NCBI GenBank assembly: GCA_937900965.1
Contig: CALCGJ010000110.1
Coordinates: forward strand, 1 to 34,062
Direction of reading: 5' to 3'
Length of the DNA stretch: 34,062 nt
Source of the DNA: an uncultured Bacteroidota bacterium
GTDB taxonomy: Bacteria > Bacteroidota > Bacteroidia > Bacteroidales > FEN-979
Part shown: in pieces, positions 5,595-14,861 of the stretch
Layout: each line of letters begins with the position of its first letter
Numbering within the stretch: position 1 is the stretch's first letter
The notes under the pieces: generated by a model
Seen by the model: the letters and a program-made list of their open reading frames with translations, nothing else
What the model was told of the DNA's origin: nothing
Database searches by the model: none
Program-made: the position numbers and the translations under genes

Positions 5595-8500
5595 AAAGAT
5601 CTGCCTGGTTTCGTTTTATTCACCTCTTGATTTTCTCAGGAATCATCATCTCATTGAATGCACAGCAACTGAAGAGCTTTTCAGGCGATTCAACCAAATT
5701 TGTCGGCGAATTGAACCTGCTATTCTCCAATGTCAGCAAAAACGACCAGAAGATTATTAACGAAGCGATGATCCCGTTTATTCAGCACTGGGAATCTGAG
5801 CACTTTGATCCGGCGAAAAAGCAAGTCATTTACTCTTTGTGCAACAAGATGCTGAAGAAGCGGATGCGGGCTTTTCCCGATATATACAACTACATCAACG
5901 TATTGAATATCTTGTACGATGCGCATCTATCCGATCAGCTGTTTTTTGATTGGAGTACTGTCATGACGACCCTGGCCGATGGGAAATACAGCAGGCATTT
6001 CATCAGATTTCTGGAGTTCAGCATTCATCTTTTCGAAGAGAATATGATCTACAAATCCTCTTCCACGGCCTGGAAACTGGTAACTCCTGACTACCGGTTC
6101 CGGAATGATTCGGTTCCTGCTTTGGAAGTCTCTCCAACCGATATCATTTGCTACTCTAACCGCGACAGCCTTACGATCTACAATACACAGGGGGTTTATC
6201 TGCCGCTGGAGACAAAGTGGACCGGATCGGGCGGGAGGGTCGACTGGCAACGTGCTGGTATTGACGCTTCGAAGGTTTTTGCTAACCTGGTCAACTATGA
6301 AATCCAGATGAACTTCTCAAAGTTTGAGGCTGATTCGGTTGAGTTTTACAACAAAAGTTATTTCCCCACACCGCTCACAGGTCGGTTGGTCGATAAGGTT
6401 CAGGCCGATGTTGATGAGGAAAAAGCATCTTATCCACGGTTTTATTCCTACGAAAATTTGATTGGGATCCGGGATATTTTCAAAAATATAGATTACCTGG
6501 GTGGGTTCTCCATGGTGGGAAGAAAAGTGGTAGGGTTTGGGATTCCCGACCGGGATGCGGAACTGATATTCAAACGGGACAACCTTGAATTTGTGACCAT
6601 ACGATCCAAAACCTTTGTTATTCGCCCAGACCGGATCAACTCAGCAGATGCCTCTGTGACCATCCACTTCGAACAGGACTCAATCTACCATCCCGGACTG
6701 GTGATGAAATACCTGGATGAGGCCAAAGAACTTTCGTTGAATAAGAATGAACGTATTGCTGTGATCAGTCCCTGGTTTGATACCTACCATGACATTGAGA
6801 TCTACAGTGAAGCACTCAGTTGGAAACTGAATGAATCAAAAATCAATTTCGAGGCGATGCCCGGACCTGGAACCTCCAGCAAGGCGATGTTCGAGTCAAG
6901 CAATTATTACTCGCTTCAACGATACGAAAAACTTCAGGGTATTGATGTACTGAATCCTCTTCAGATCATTAAAAACTTCACGGAAAGACGAGCTTCGAAT
7001 GAGTTTACGCTTCAAGAGCTGGTAGAATTCTGGAGAATGCCTCCTGAACAGGTTGAATCACAGCTGTTGCTGTTAAGTGCAAAAGGATTTTTGATCTATG
7101 ACCAGGAGGACAAAAAGGCTGTAGTGAAAGATAAATTGATTCATTACGTGAACGCAAGCCATGAGAAGACCGATTATGACGAGATATTTTTCTTTTCAGA
7201 GGTGAAAGGGAAAAGCAATGCTGTCCTGAACCTCGAAAACTTTGACCTTAAACTACAGGGGATTGCCGGCGTATCACTGTCGGATTCGCAACATGTTTAT
7301 ATTGAACCCAGGAATCAGGAACTGATTTTAAAAGAGAACTGCAACTTCCTCTTTTCCGGGAAGGTAATGGCAGGTTTGTTCGACTTTTACGCGGATAGTT
7401 GCTCATTTGACTATAACAATTTCAGGCTCAATATGCCGGCTATCGATACCCTTGAATTTTATGCAGTCAGCCGGAACATAGATCCCAAAACCGGTCGGTA
7501 TCCAATGAAGAAGGTGCAAACAGCTCTCAACGATCTTAGCGGCTTCCTATTGATCGACGACCCTGGAAATAAAGCCGGATTAAAAAATTATCCCGAATAC
7601 CCGGTCTTCACAAACCGTGATACAGCTCATGTCAACTGGGATCAACCATATATTCATCACGGAGTTTATGATAAGGAGCGGTTCTATTTTGAGGTGCTGC
7701 CCTTCACGATCGCCAGTCTGGATTATATTGATACCGACAGTCTCAAATTTGATGGACATTTGGTCTCAGCAGGAATCTTTCCTGAGATTCCGGAGCCTCT
7801 TACAATACGTCCCGACTTCTCCCTTGGTTTTGAGAAATTTACGGAGGCAGGTGGCTATCCGGTATATGGTGGAAAAGGAACCTTTGTTTCCAGAATTGAC
7901 TTGAGTAACCAGGGATTGCAGGGAGACGGACAGCTTTTATACCTGAATTCAACTTCTGTGTCAGACAAGTTTATCTTTTACCCCGACAGCATGAAGTCAC
8001 TTGCCCGGGGATTCATTGCAACAGAGCAGATTGCCGCTGTGGAGTATCCCTCGGTAATGGCTGACAGCGTGAAAGAGTTCTGGCTTCCCTATCAGGATTC
8101 AATGGTCGTAACCTCCACTGTCAGAAATATGGTGATGTACAACAACGAGGCGCTGTTTAACGGATCGCTTGGATTAACACCGCACGGGCTGAATGGCTCC
8201 GGAACCGTTAGAATTGAAGATGCTGAGATGGATTCAGAAGGATTTAATTTCAAACAACACACGTTTGATGCCTTGATTGCGGATTTCAGGATAAAATCAT
8301 ATGACCTGAATGCGCTGGCGATATCAACCCAGAACTACCGGACCCATTTTGATTTTAAAGAACGGCGGGGCGAATTTCGCTCCAACATCGGGATCTCCAG
8401 GATGGAGTTTCCGATAAACCAGTACATCTGTTCCATGGACCGGTTCGACTGGATGATCGATAACGAAGAGATCGTTCTTTCGAACGAAGAGAACCAGCAA

Positions 8501-10087
8501 TATGCCATTCCCGATAACCTTAGCCTATCGGAGCTGATTGATGTGGGCTATACCGGAACAGAGTTTATTTCAGTCCATCCCAGGCAGGACTCACTACGGT
8601 TCTTTGCCCTTCGTGCGCGGTTTAGCATCCGAACCAATGTGATCAATGCCGAGGAGGTGAAGATCATCAAAGTAGGTGATGCAGCTATTTATCCTGACAG
8701 CGGAAAGGTGGAGATCCGGAAGAGCGCAGATATAAGCTTGTTAACAAATGCAAATATTATAGCTAATACTACTACCCGCGAGCATAATTTCTACAATGCT
8801 TCGGTGAAAATCCTGGGACGAAAAAAATACTCCGGTTCAGGAACGTATGATTATGTGGACAGGATAGACAGTCACCAGAAAATTTTCTTCGATAAAATCT
8901 CTGTCGATACTTCAGGAAATACAGTTGGAAATGGAAGAATCTCAGATTCAGTGGATTTCATGCTTAGTCCTGAGTTCGCTTTTACCGGGAATATCAGGTT
9001 GAATGCCCCGGTCAAGGCACTGAATTTTACCGGGACTTTCAGACCAGCGGTGGATTGTTATAATCTTGGTACTAATTGGGTGAAGTTCTCAGCTATGGTT
9101 GATCCCGACAATGTTAAACTGCCGGTCTCCGATCCTCCGCAAAACCGGAACTCAGAGAAACTGCTTCTCGGGATGGCCTATTCCAACACCGAGAACGTAA
9201 TATACCCTGCCTTTTTTACTCCGCGAAGAAGCTTCAGTGATACAATTATGATTACCGCTTCCGGGATGATGGATTACCAGAACTCAACCAATACATTTCG
9301 AATTAAACATGCTGAAGCTCAGGATAATACAACGACAACTGGTTCCAGTGTATCCCTCAATACCTATACCTGTACAATGCGTTCGGAAGGAAAGATCAAC
9401 CTGGGTCTTAATTCTGGTCCTTTGCGGATGGAGAGTTATGGGTCTATGGAGTACTTCATCCTGCCTGATTCTTCTACGTTCCGGCTGGCGATGACCTTTG
9501 ATTTTCCATTTGAAGAGGATGTGCCGGATAGAATCCGAACCCAGATGACCTCAACAAACCTTCCGGGAATCCAGTTGTTCAATTCCCCCTTTAATTTCGT
9601 TTTTGAAGAGCTGGTCGATGAAAAGGATCGGGATAAACTGAAGTCGGAACTTGAGACTGTCGGGAGATTCAGGAGATTCCCTGATGAGCTTTCAAAGATG
9701 CTGATTATCGGGGATGTGAAAATGAGCTACGATTCCCTTTCACGTTCTTTTGTCTCCAATGGCCCCATTGGGATCGCTTCTATCCTTGACGGGATGGTCA
9801 ACCGGTATCTCAGTGGAAAAATCGAGATGACGAAAAAGAGAAACGGCGATGAATTCACATTCTACCTGGAGATATCCCCAAATGACTGGTTCTTTTTCAA
9901 CTACCGGAATAATGTGATGCAGTTTCTCTCCTCCGATCTTGAGCTGAATGATAAAATCAAAGAGGCACAATTAAGTCGCAAGGAACAAAACCGGGTCAAC
10001 AAAATATGGCGGGGATATCGCTATACCCTCTCCACCGACCGAAAAAAACGGGATTTCATCCGGCGTTATGAGTTGGGAGAGGAATAA
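5591..10087 (+). CDS. Very large exported protein of unknown function
   Basis: This 1498-residue protein starts with a signal peptide (KR, then a hydrophobic stretch to SLNA, likely cleaved near residue 24). I do not recognise a named family. The first 200 residues look helical and the rest is mostly beta-rich. Around residues 450-520 a helical stretch (FTLQELVEFWRMPPEQVESQ and following) resembles a winged-helix segment. From about 730 to 1200, phrases such as GLQGDGQLLYLNS and GLNGSGTVRIEDAEMDS recur and recall the repeating beta segments of TamB/AsmA-like envelope proteins, but this likeness is weak. No transmembrane segment apart from the signal is evident. The ATGA overlap with prmA suggests one transcript. 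It probably acts in the periplasm or at the outer membrane. Confidence 0.85.
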   Translation: MKRSAWFRFIHLLIFSGIIISLNAQQLKSFSGDSTKFVGELNLLFSNVSKNDQKIINEAMIPFIQHWESEHFDPAKKQVIYSLCNKMLKKRMRAFPDIYNYINVLNILYDAHLSDQLFFDWSTVMTTLADGKYSRHFIRFLEFSIHLFEENMIYKSSSTAWKLVTPDYRFRNDSVPALEVSPTDIICYSNRDSLTIYNTQGVYLPLETKWTGSGGRVDWQRAGIDASKVFANLVNYEIQMNFSKFEADSVEFYNKSYFPTPLTGRLVDKVQADVDEEKASYPRFYSYENLIGIRDIFKNIDYLGGFSMVGRKVVGFGIPDRDAELIFKRDNLEFVTIRSKTFVIRPDRINSADASVTIHFEQDSIYHPGLVMKYLDEAKELSLNKNERIAVISPWFDTYHDIEIYSEALSWKLNESKINFEAMPGPGTSSKAMFESSNYYSLQRYEKLQGIDVLNPLQIIKNFTERRASNEFTLQELVEFWRMPPEQVESQLLLLSAKGFLIYDQEDKKAVVKDKLIHYVNASHEKTDYDEIFFFSEVKGKSNAVLNLENFDLKLQGIAGVSLSDSQHVYIEPRNQELILKENCNFLFSGKVMAGLFDFYADSCSFDYNNFRLNMPAIDTLEFYAVSRNIDPKTGRYPMKKVQTALNDLSGFLLIDDPGNKAGLKNYPEYPVFTNRDTAHVNWDQPYIHHGVYDKERFYFEVLPFTIASLDYIDTDSLKFDGHLVSAGIFPEIPEPLTIRPDFSLGFEKFTEAGGYPVYGGKGTFVSRIDLSNQGLQGDGQLLYLNSTSVSDKFIFYPDSMKSLARGFIATEQIAAVEYPSVMADSVKEFWLPYQDSMVVTSTVRNMVMYNNEALFNGSLGLTPHGLNGSGTVRIEDAEMDSEGFNFKQHTFDALIADFRIKSYDLNALAISTQNYRTHFDFKERRGEFRSNIGISRMEFPINQYICSMDRFDWMIDNEEIVLSNEENQQYAIPDNLSLSELIDVGYTGTEFISVHPRQDSLRFFALRARFSIRTNVINAEEVKIIKVGDAAIYPDSGKVEIRKSADISLLTNANIIANTTTREHNFYNASVKILGRKKYSGSGTYDYVDRIDSHQKIFFDKISVDTSGNTVGNGRISDSVDFMLSPEFAFTGNIRLNAPVKALNFTGTFRPAVDCYNLGTNWVKFSAMVDPDNVKLPVSDPPQNRNSEKLLLGMAYSNTENVIYPAFFTPRRSFSDTIMITASGMMDYQNSTNTFRIKHAEAQDNTTTTGSSVSLNTYTCTMRSEGKINLGLNSGPLRMESYGSMEYFILPDSSTFRLAMTFDFPFEEDVPDRIRTQMTSTNLPGIQLFNSPFNFVFEELVDEKDRDKLKSELETVGRFRRFPDELSKMLIIGDVKMSYDSLSRSFVSNGPIGIASILDGMVNRYLSGKIEMTKKRNGDEFTFYLEISPNDWFFFNYRNNVMQFLSSDLELNDKIKEAQLSRKEQNRVNKIWRGYRYTLSTDRKKRDFIRRYELGEE

Positions 10088-10096
10088 ACTTTTAGC

Positions 10097-10152
10097 CATG
10101 AGGCATGAGACATAAGGCATGAACAACATGAACCTGAAACCTGAAACCTGAA
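10097..10152 (+). repeat. Heptamer tandem arrays (CATGAGG-like and ACCTGAA units)
   Basis: Between the large exported protein and plsY, the sequence runs in 7-base steps: CATGAGG, CATGAGA, CATAAGG, CATGAAC, AACATGA, ACCTGAA three times. Two unit sequences follow each other without changing the period. Confidence 0.85.
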
Positions 10153-10163
10153 ACTGAAATAAC

Positions 10164-10808
10164 ATGACTGTGTTCTCCATTATATTAGTCATTCTGGCAG
10201 CCTATTTAATCGGCTCTATCCCTACAGCTGTATGGGTTGGGAAAGTGTTCTACAGAATTGATATCAGGGAACATGGAAGCGGAAACGCCGGTGCAACCAA
10301 TACCATACGTATTTTGGGTTATAAAGCTGGCATTCCGGTTCTTCTTTTTGATGTGTTCAAGGGCTGGGTGGCAGTCCAGGTTGCTTTATGGATCCCGCTT
10401 CCCGACTTAACCTTCGATGGCTTAACGTATGTCAGAATAGGTTGTGCCATAGCCGCAGTAGTTGGGCATATATTCCCGGTTTATGCCGGATTCCGTGGAG
10501 GAAAAGGGGTGGGAACCCTTACCGGGGTTGGGTTGGCCCTCTATCCCATCGCCTTATTGATTGTGCTTGGTATCTTCATCTTAACGCTGGCTATCACAAG
10601 GTATGTCTCTCTCTCCTCAATAATTGGGGCATTCTCATTTCCCTTTGTGGTCTTTTTTATCACACATGAGAGAAACATTGCACTATTGGCTCTCGCTATC
10701 CTTGTCGCCATATTTATTCCTCTGACACACCGGAAAAATATCAAGCGGCTTTTCCGGGGAGAGGAGAACAGGTTCGATTTTCGGCGAAAGAATGTTAAGA
10801 ACCAATAA
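10164..10808 (+). CDS. plsY: Glycerol-3-phosphate acyltransferase PlsY
   Basis: This 214-residue inner-membrane enzyme transfers an acyl group from acyl phosphate to glycerol 3-phosphate, the first step of phospholipid synthesis. The three conserved loops are clear: GSIPTAVWVGK (17-27), HGSGNAGATNTIR (37-49) and GHIFPVYAGFRGGKGVGT (101-118). Five or more hydrophobic segments surround them. A basic tail (HRKNIKRLFRGEE and beyond) ends the protein. The length is typical. It follows the heptamer array; no clear -7 box of its own was found, so it may be transcribed with the upstream gene. Confidence 0.96.
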   Translation: MTVFSIILVILAAYLIGSIPTAVWVGKVFYRIDIREHGSGNAGATNTIRILGYKAGIPVLLFDVFKGWVAVQVALWIPLPDLTFDGLTYVRIGCAIAAVVGHIFPVYAGFRGGKGVGTLTGVGLALYPIALLIVLGIFILTLAITRYVSLSSIIGAFSFPFVVFFITHERNIALLALAILVAIFIPLTHRKNIKRLFRGEENRFDFRRKNVKNQ

Positions 10809-10851
10809 AAACCAACCCGGAGCATCTGTTGTTTATCAAACCGGATTATTG

Positions 10852-10859
10852 TATATTTG
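10852..10859 (+). promoter_or_regulatory. dnaN promoter -7 box
   Basis: TATATTTG fits TAnnTTTG. A TTG at 10829-10831 lies 20 bases upstream, the expected -33 spacing. The dnaN ATG is 25 bases downstream. Confidence 0.75.
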
Positions 10860-10883
10860 ACCGAAATTTAAACTATACAAATT

Positions 10884-12008
10884 ATGAAATTTATCATCTC
10901 GAGTTCGCTGCTGCTGAAGAATCTGCAGGCAATAATCGGTGTGATCAATAGCAATAACACCTTGCCCATCCTGGACGATTTCCTTTTCGAGCTTAAAGAG
11001 GACGGCTTGAAAGTGACCTCCTCGGATCTTGAGACAACTATGAGTGTCAGCATGAATCCCGACAGGGCTGAAGAGCCTGGCAGCGTGGCTATCCCAGCCA
11101 AGATTCTGGTGGATACCCTGAAGACCTTTCCTGATATTCCCCTCTCATTCACCATCAACGATTCAAACCAACTGATTGAGATCTCAGCAGGCGAAGGGAA
11201 ATACAAGCTTTCTGGACATAAAAACGATGAATATCCAAGAACCCCCTCACTTGAAGAAACTACTTCGATAGAACTTCCATCTGATGTCCTGGCAGAGGCG
11301 ATCAATAAAACGCTCTTTGCTACCGGAAACGATGAGTTGCGACTTGTACTCTCGGGTGTCTTCTGTGAGCTTTCTCCTGACGACATTACGTTTGTTGCCA
11401 CTGACGCCCACAAGTTGGTTAAGTATACCCGTACGGATGCTAAATCAACCGATTCGGCTAACTTTATTCTTCCCAAGAAGCCTCTGAACCTGTTGAAAAA
11501 TATTTTGTTAACGCAGGATGTACCTGTTAAACTGGAGTACAATAAAGCCAATGCTTTTTTCTCCTTCAGCAACATTGAGCTTGTTTGCCGGCTGATTGAC
11601 GGCAAGTACCCCAATTACGAAGCGGTGATCCCGACAAACAATCCCAACAAACTGACAATTGATCGGTTGTCGTTGCTTACTTCAATCCGCAGGGTGTCAA
11701 TTTTTGCCAATCAATCTACGCATCAAATCCGGTTTAAGGTGTCTGGTCAGGAGCTTGTCCTTTCTGCAGAAGATATCGATTTTTCCAACGAGGCGAAAGA
11801 ACGTCTTACCTGTGCATATGAAGGAGACGATATGGAGATCGGTTTCAATTCCAAGTTCATGGTTGAGATGCTGAATAATGCCGAAACCGATGAGGTGCTG
11901 ATCGAAATGTCAGCTTCCAACCGTGCCGGGATCCTTCTTCCGGTCAATAACGAAAACAAAGCAGAAGATATCCTGATGCTGGTGATGCCGGTAATGCTGG
12001 CGAAGTAA
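10884..12008 (+). CDS. dnaN: DNA polymerase III beta subunit (sliding clamp)
   Basis: This 374-residue protein forms the ring that tethers the replicative polymerase to DNA. It begins MKFIISSSLLLKNLQ and contains NTLPILDDFLFEL, SDLETTMSV, SGHKNDEYPRTP, FVATDAHKLVKY, RLIDGKYPNYEAVIP and the C-terminal ending LMLVMPVMLAK, all as expected for three clamp domains and the hydrophobic client-binding pocket. The length is typical. It has its own promoter and ends at a hairpin terminator, so it is a single-gene unit. No dnaA or origin-like sequence is seen beside it. Confidence 0.98.
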   Translation: MKFIISSSLLLKNLQAIIGVINSNNTLPILDDFLFELKEDGLKVTSSDLETTMSVSMNPDRAEEPGSVAIPAKILVDTLKTFPDIPLSFTINDSNQLIEISAGEGKYKLSGHKNDEYPRTPSLEETTSIELPSDVLAEAINKTLFATGNDELRLVLSGVFCELSPDDITFVATDAHKLVKYTRTDAKSTDSANFILPKKPLNLLKNILLTQDVPVKLEYNKANAFFSFSNIELVCRLIDGKYPNYEAVIPTNNPNKLTIDRLSLLTSIRRVSIFANQSTHQIRFKVSGQELVLSAEDIDFSNEAKERLTCAYEGDDMEIGFNSKFMVEMLNNAETDEVLIEMSASNRAGILLPVNNENKAEDILMLVMPVMLAK

Positions 12009-12029
12009 GGGCGACCTGCCAGGTCGCCC
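12009..12029 (+). terminator. Hairpin immediately after the dnaN stop
   Basis: GGGCGACCT, loop GCC, AGGTCGCCC makes a perfect 9-bp stem starting at the first base after the dnaN stop. There is no T-run right after it. Its arms share GGCGACC and GGTCGCC with the next hairpin, so the two can pair in alternative ways. Confidence 0.7.
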
Positions 12030-12033
12030 ATAC

Positions 12034-12067
12034 AAAAAAAAAGGCGACCCTCGGGTCGCCTTTTTTT
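12034..12067. terminator. Bidirectional rho-independent terminator (dnaN and csp)
   Basis: A 9-base A-run (12034-12042), a GGCGACCC/GGGTCGCC stem of 8 bp with a very short loop, and a 7-base T-run (12061-12067) form an intrinsic terminator usable on both strands, between the convergent dnaN and cold-shock genes. Confidence 0.9.
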
Positions 12068-12085
12068 GCATCAATAGTAATTAAA

Positions 12086-12277
12086 CTATGCTTTCTTTAC
12101 ATTGATTGCTTTTTTACCACGTTGATCCTCTGTAATATCAAAAACAACATCATCATTCTCCTGAATCTTGTCGATGATACCGCTGACATGAACAAAAAGA
12201 TCCTTTTGACTTTCGTCATCAATGATGAAACCAAAACCTTTTCTCTCATTGAAAAATTTTACTTTACCTGTTGACAT
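12086..12277 (-). CDS. Cold-shock domain protein (CspA family)
   Basis: This 63-residue single-domain protein binds single-stranded RNA or DNA. RNP1 is seen in NERKGFGFI and RNP2 in DLFVHVSGI. It starts MSTGKVKFFN, as the family does. A -7 box lies 31 bases upstream. At 63 residues it is close to the family's usual size. It converges with dnaN and shares its terminator. Confidence 0.95.
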   Translation of the reverse strand: MSTGKVKFFNERKGFGFIIDDESQKDLFVHVSGIIDKIQENDDVVFDITEDQRGKKAINVKKA

Positions 12278-12307
12278 AATAGTATTATATTAAAAATTAA
12301 TTGGGGG

Positions 12308-12315
12308 CAAATATA
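12308..12315 (-). promoter_or_regulatory. csp promoter -7 box
   Basis: Read on the minus strand this is TATATTTG, matching TAnnTTTG, with a 5' leader of about 25-30 bases before the cold-shock ATG. The leader is short and very AT-rich. Confidence 0.65.
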
Positions 12316-12355
12316 TAAATATTATTTTATATATGTGAAATTATTTAAATAAAAA

Positions 12356-14644
12356 TCAATCCCCCTTATTTGCATGTTGTGCGTCAACGATAGCAATAGT
12401 AGTGATATGAACAACTTCCCGAACACTGCATTCCAACGGAACTACGTGAATAGGTTTGTTCATTCCCATAAGGATAGGACCAATGGCATCAGTGCCTCCA
12501 ATTTCCTGCATTACCTTATAGGCTGCATTGCCGGAGCTTAAGTTTGAGAATATTAAAACATTCGTATCGTGGTCTGCAATCTTGCAAAAAGGGAACTTGG
12601 ATTTGCGGAGCTCCCTGTTCAGGGCAAAGTTTGCCTGCATCTCTCCGTCAACCAGTAAATCCGGATAATTCTGATGTAAATACTGAGTGGCTTGCCGAAC
12701 TCTGGCAGGCCCCTGGGTATGTTCTGCCGCTTTGATCGAACCAAAGTTTGAAAAGGAAACCATTGCGATAACAGGTTCTATGCTGAACCGACGAACCGTT
12801 TCTGCAGTCAGTAACGCAGTATCTGCCAGTGTTTTCCAATCAGGATCAAGGTTGACAGTCGTATCCGCGAAGAAATAGGGCCCTTTTTTAGTAGCGAGAA
12901 TGTACATGCCGGCGACCCGGCCCTTGTCCGACCTCGGTCCGATGAGCTGCAACGCAGGTCCCATCACCGCTCCATATTCACTGGTAATACCAGAAACCAT
13001 CGTATCAGCTTCTCCTGTTTCGACCATCATAATCCCGAAATAATTCCTGTCAAAGGTCAACTCATAAGCTTCATCTTTCGTAATACCTTTTCGCTGCCTT
13101 TTTTGCCAGATTAATTCTGCAAAACGATACCTGCGAGCCTCTTCTTCCTTCCCCCTTGGATCGATGATTGTTACTCCATTGAGGTCCAGGTTGTTTTCCG
13201 TCAGGATTTGTTGGATTTGCTCCTTATTCCCAAGCAGGATCGGAATGGCGATCCCTTCGTGATACACTTCATTAGCTGCCTTAAGTATCTTTAGATTGGC
13301 GCCTTCCGGATAAACGATTCGCTTAGGATCAAGTTTTGCCTTCAGGGTAATTCCCCGCAGGAGCTGGTTTTCAAGACCAAGCCGACGACTTAATTCGGAT
13401 CTGTATGCATCCCAGTCGGTGATTGGTTTACGTGCTACACCGGAATCCATAGCTGCTTTGGCAACAGCTGGAGAAATAGTTGTGATTAGTCTGATATCCA
13501 ATGGTTTTGGAATGAAATATTCGCGACCATAGATCAGATTTTTCACATTATATGCTTCGCTAACATTCTCAGGCACATCCTCTTTGGCCAGTTTTGCCAG
13601 AGCATAAACGGCGGCAATCTTCATCTCCTCGTTGATGCATGTAGCTCTGACATCAAGGGCTCCTCTGAAAATAAACGGAAAACCCAGAACGTTGTTCACC
13701 TGGTTCGGGTAATCGGAACGTCCGGTTGCCATCATCACATCACTCCGGGCATCCATGGCATCTTCGTAAGTAATTTCCGGATCGGGGTTGGCCATAGCAA
13801 ATACAACAGGATTTGCAGCCATGGAACGGACCATCTCTTTGGAGACAACGTTTTTGGTGGACAAACCCAGGAATACATCCGCACCATTCATAGCCTCTTC
13901 CAGGGTATGAATATCCCGGTCAGTGGCAAAAAGTTGTTTGTACTTATTAAGATCTGTTCTGTCTTTACGTAAAACTCCTTTCGTATCGAGCATGACGATG
14001 TTCTCTTTTTTTGCTCCAATGGAGACCAGAAGGTTCGTACATGCAATGGCAGATGCCCCTGCTCCGTTTACTACGATCCTGACCTCTTCCTTCTTCTTAC
14101 CCGCGATTTCTACTGCATTGATCCAACCTGCAGCCGTGATGATGGCAGTCCCGTGCTGATCATCATGCATGATAGGAATTCGCAGCTCTTTCTTCAATCT
14201 CTCCTCTATCTCAAAACACTCCGGTGCCTTGATATCTTCCAGGTTAATTCCACCGAATGTAACAGCAATTTGTTTTACCGTTTCTACAAATTCGTCGATA
14301 TCTTTTGTTTCGATTTCAATATCAAAGACATCGATATCAGCAAAAATCTTGAAAAGCAAGCCTTTCCCTTCCATTACAGGCTTTCCCGCATCCGCTCCAA
14401 TATCACCCAATCCCAGTACCGCAGTTCCATTGGAGATGACTGCCACTAAATTTCCCTTGGAGGTATACCTGTATATATCGTCCGGATTTTTTTCAATTTC
14501 AAGACAGGGGAAAGCAACTCCCGGTGAGTATGCAAGTGATAAGTCTCGTTGCGTTCTGTGTGGTTTGGTAGGGATAACCTCAATTTTTCCGGGGCGTCCT
14601 TGTTCATGATACTTCAGTGCATCTGATTTTGTAATTTTTGCCAT
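12356..14644 (-). CDS. maeB: NADP-type malic enzyme with phosphotransacetylase-like C-terminal domain
   Basis: This 762-residue cytoplasmic enzyme oxidatively decarboxylates malate to pyruvate. The malic-enzyme part (about 1-410) has RDLSLAYSPGVAFPCLEI, AVLGLGDIGADAGKPVMEGK, the metal-site region IKAPECFEIEERLK, IPIMHDDQHGTA and the nucleotide-binding VVNGAGASAIAC. The C-terminal part (about 430-762) is phosphate-acetyltransferase-like (GEADTMVSGITSEYGAVMGP and LVDGEMQANFA). In known MaeB proteins this domain is regulatory and lacks transacetylase activity. The length fits the hybrid family. It has its own promoter and is divergent from the kamA-type gene. Confidence 0.97.
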   Translation of the reverse strand: MAKITKSDALKYHEQGRPGKIEVIPTKPHRTQRDLSLAYSPGVAFPCLEIEKNPDDIYRYTSKGNLVAVISNGTAVLGLGDIGADAGKPVMEGKGLLFKIFADIDVFDIEIETKDIDEFVETVKQIAVTFGGINLEDIKAPECFEIEERLKKELRIPIMHDDQHGTAIITAAGWINAVEIAGKKKEEVRIVVNGAGASAIACTNLLVSIGAKKENIVMLDTKGVLRKDRTDLNKYKQLFATDRDIHTLEEAMNGADVFLGLSTKNVVSKEMVRSMAANPVVFAMANPDPEITYEDAMDARSDVMMATGRSDYPNQVNNVLGFPFIFRGALDVRATCINEEMKIAAVYALAKLAKEDVPENVSEAYNVKNLIYGREYFIPKPLDIRLITTISPAVAKAAMDSGVARKPITDWDAYRSELSRRLGLENQLLRGITLKAKLDPKRIVYPEGANLKILKAANEVYHEGIAIPILLGNKEQIQQILTENNLDLNGVTIIDPRGKEEEARRYRFAELIWQKRQRKGITKDEAYELTFDRNYFGIMMVETGEADTMVSGITSEYGAVMGPALQLIGPRSDKGRVAGMYILATKKGPYFFADTTVNLDPDWKTLADTALLTAETVRRFSIEPVIAMVSFSNFGSIKAAEHTQGPARVRQATQYLHQNYPDLLVDGEMQANFALNRELRKSKFPFCKIADHDTNVLIFSNLSSGNAAYKVMQEIGGTDAIGPILMGMNKPIHVVPLECSVREVVHITTIAIVDAQHANKGD

Positions 14645-14678
14645 GGCAAATAAAATTTTTTTAAAGTTAATTAATTCA

Positions 14679-14686
14679 CAAAACTA
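14679..14686 (-). promoter_or_regulatory. maeB promoter -7 box
   Basis: Read on the minus strand this is TAGTTTTG, matching TAnnTTTG, about 34 bases before the maeB ATG. Confidence 0.6.
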
Positions 14687-14807
14687 AGAAATAAATAGAC
14701 GTCCATGTGTTCATCAGAGAAAATCTTTTCACCGGTCATTAAGCGGTTTCCCTGTCAGGATGGAACGGGTAAAGGTAGTTAAACTTGGCGTTCCTCCATA
14801 TATTTTG

Positions 14808-14815
14808 TAGTTTTG
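14808..14815 (+). promoter_or_regulatory. Promoter -7 box of the KamA-family gene
   Basis: TAGTTTTG matches TAnnTTTG, with a TTG at 14785-14787 giving the expected 20-base spacer. The start codon is 46 bases downstream. Confidence 0.7.
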
Positions 14816-14861
14816 CGACTTAGACCATCCCCACGGTTAGATCAATTAATTTTTTAAGAAT

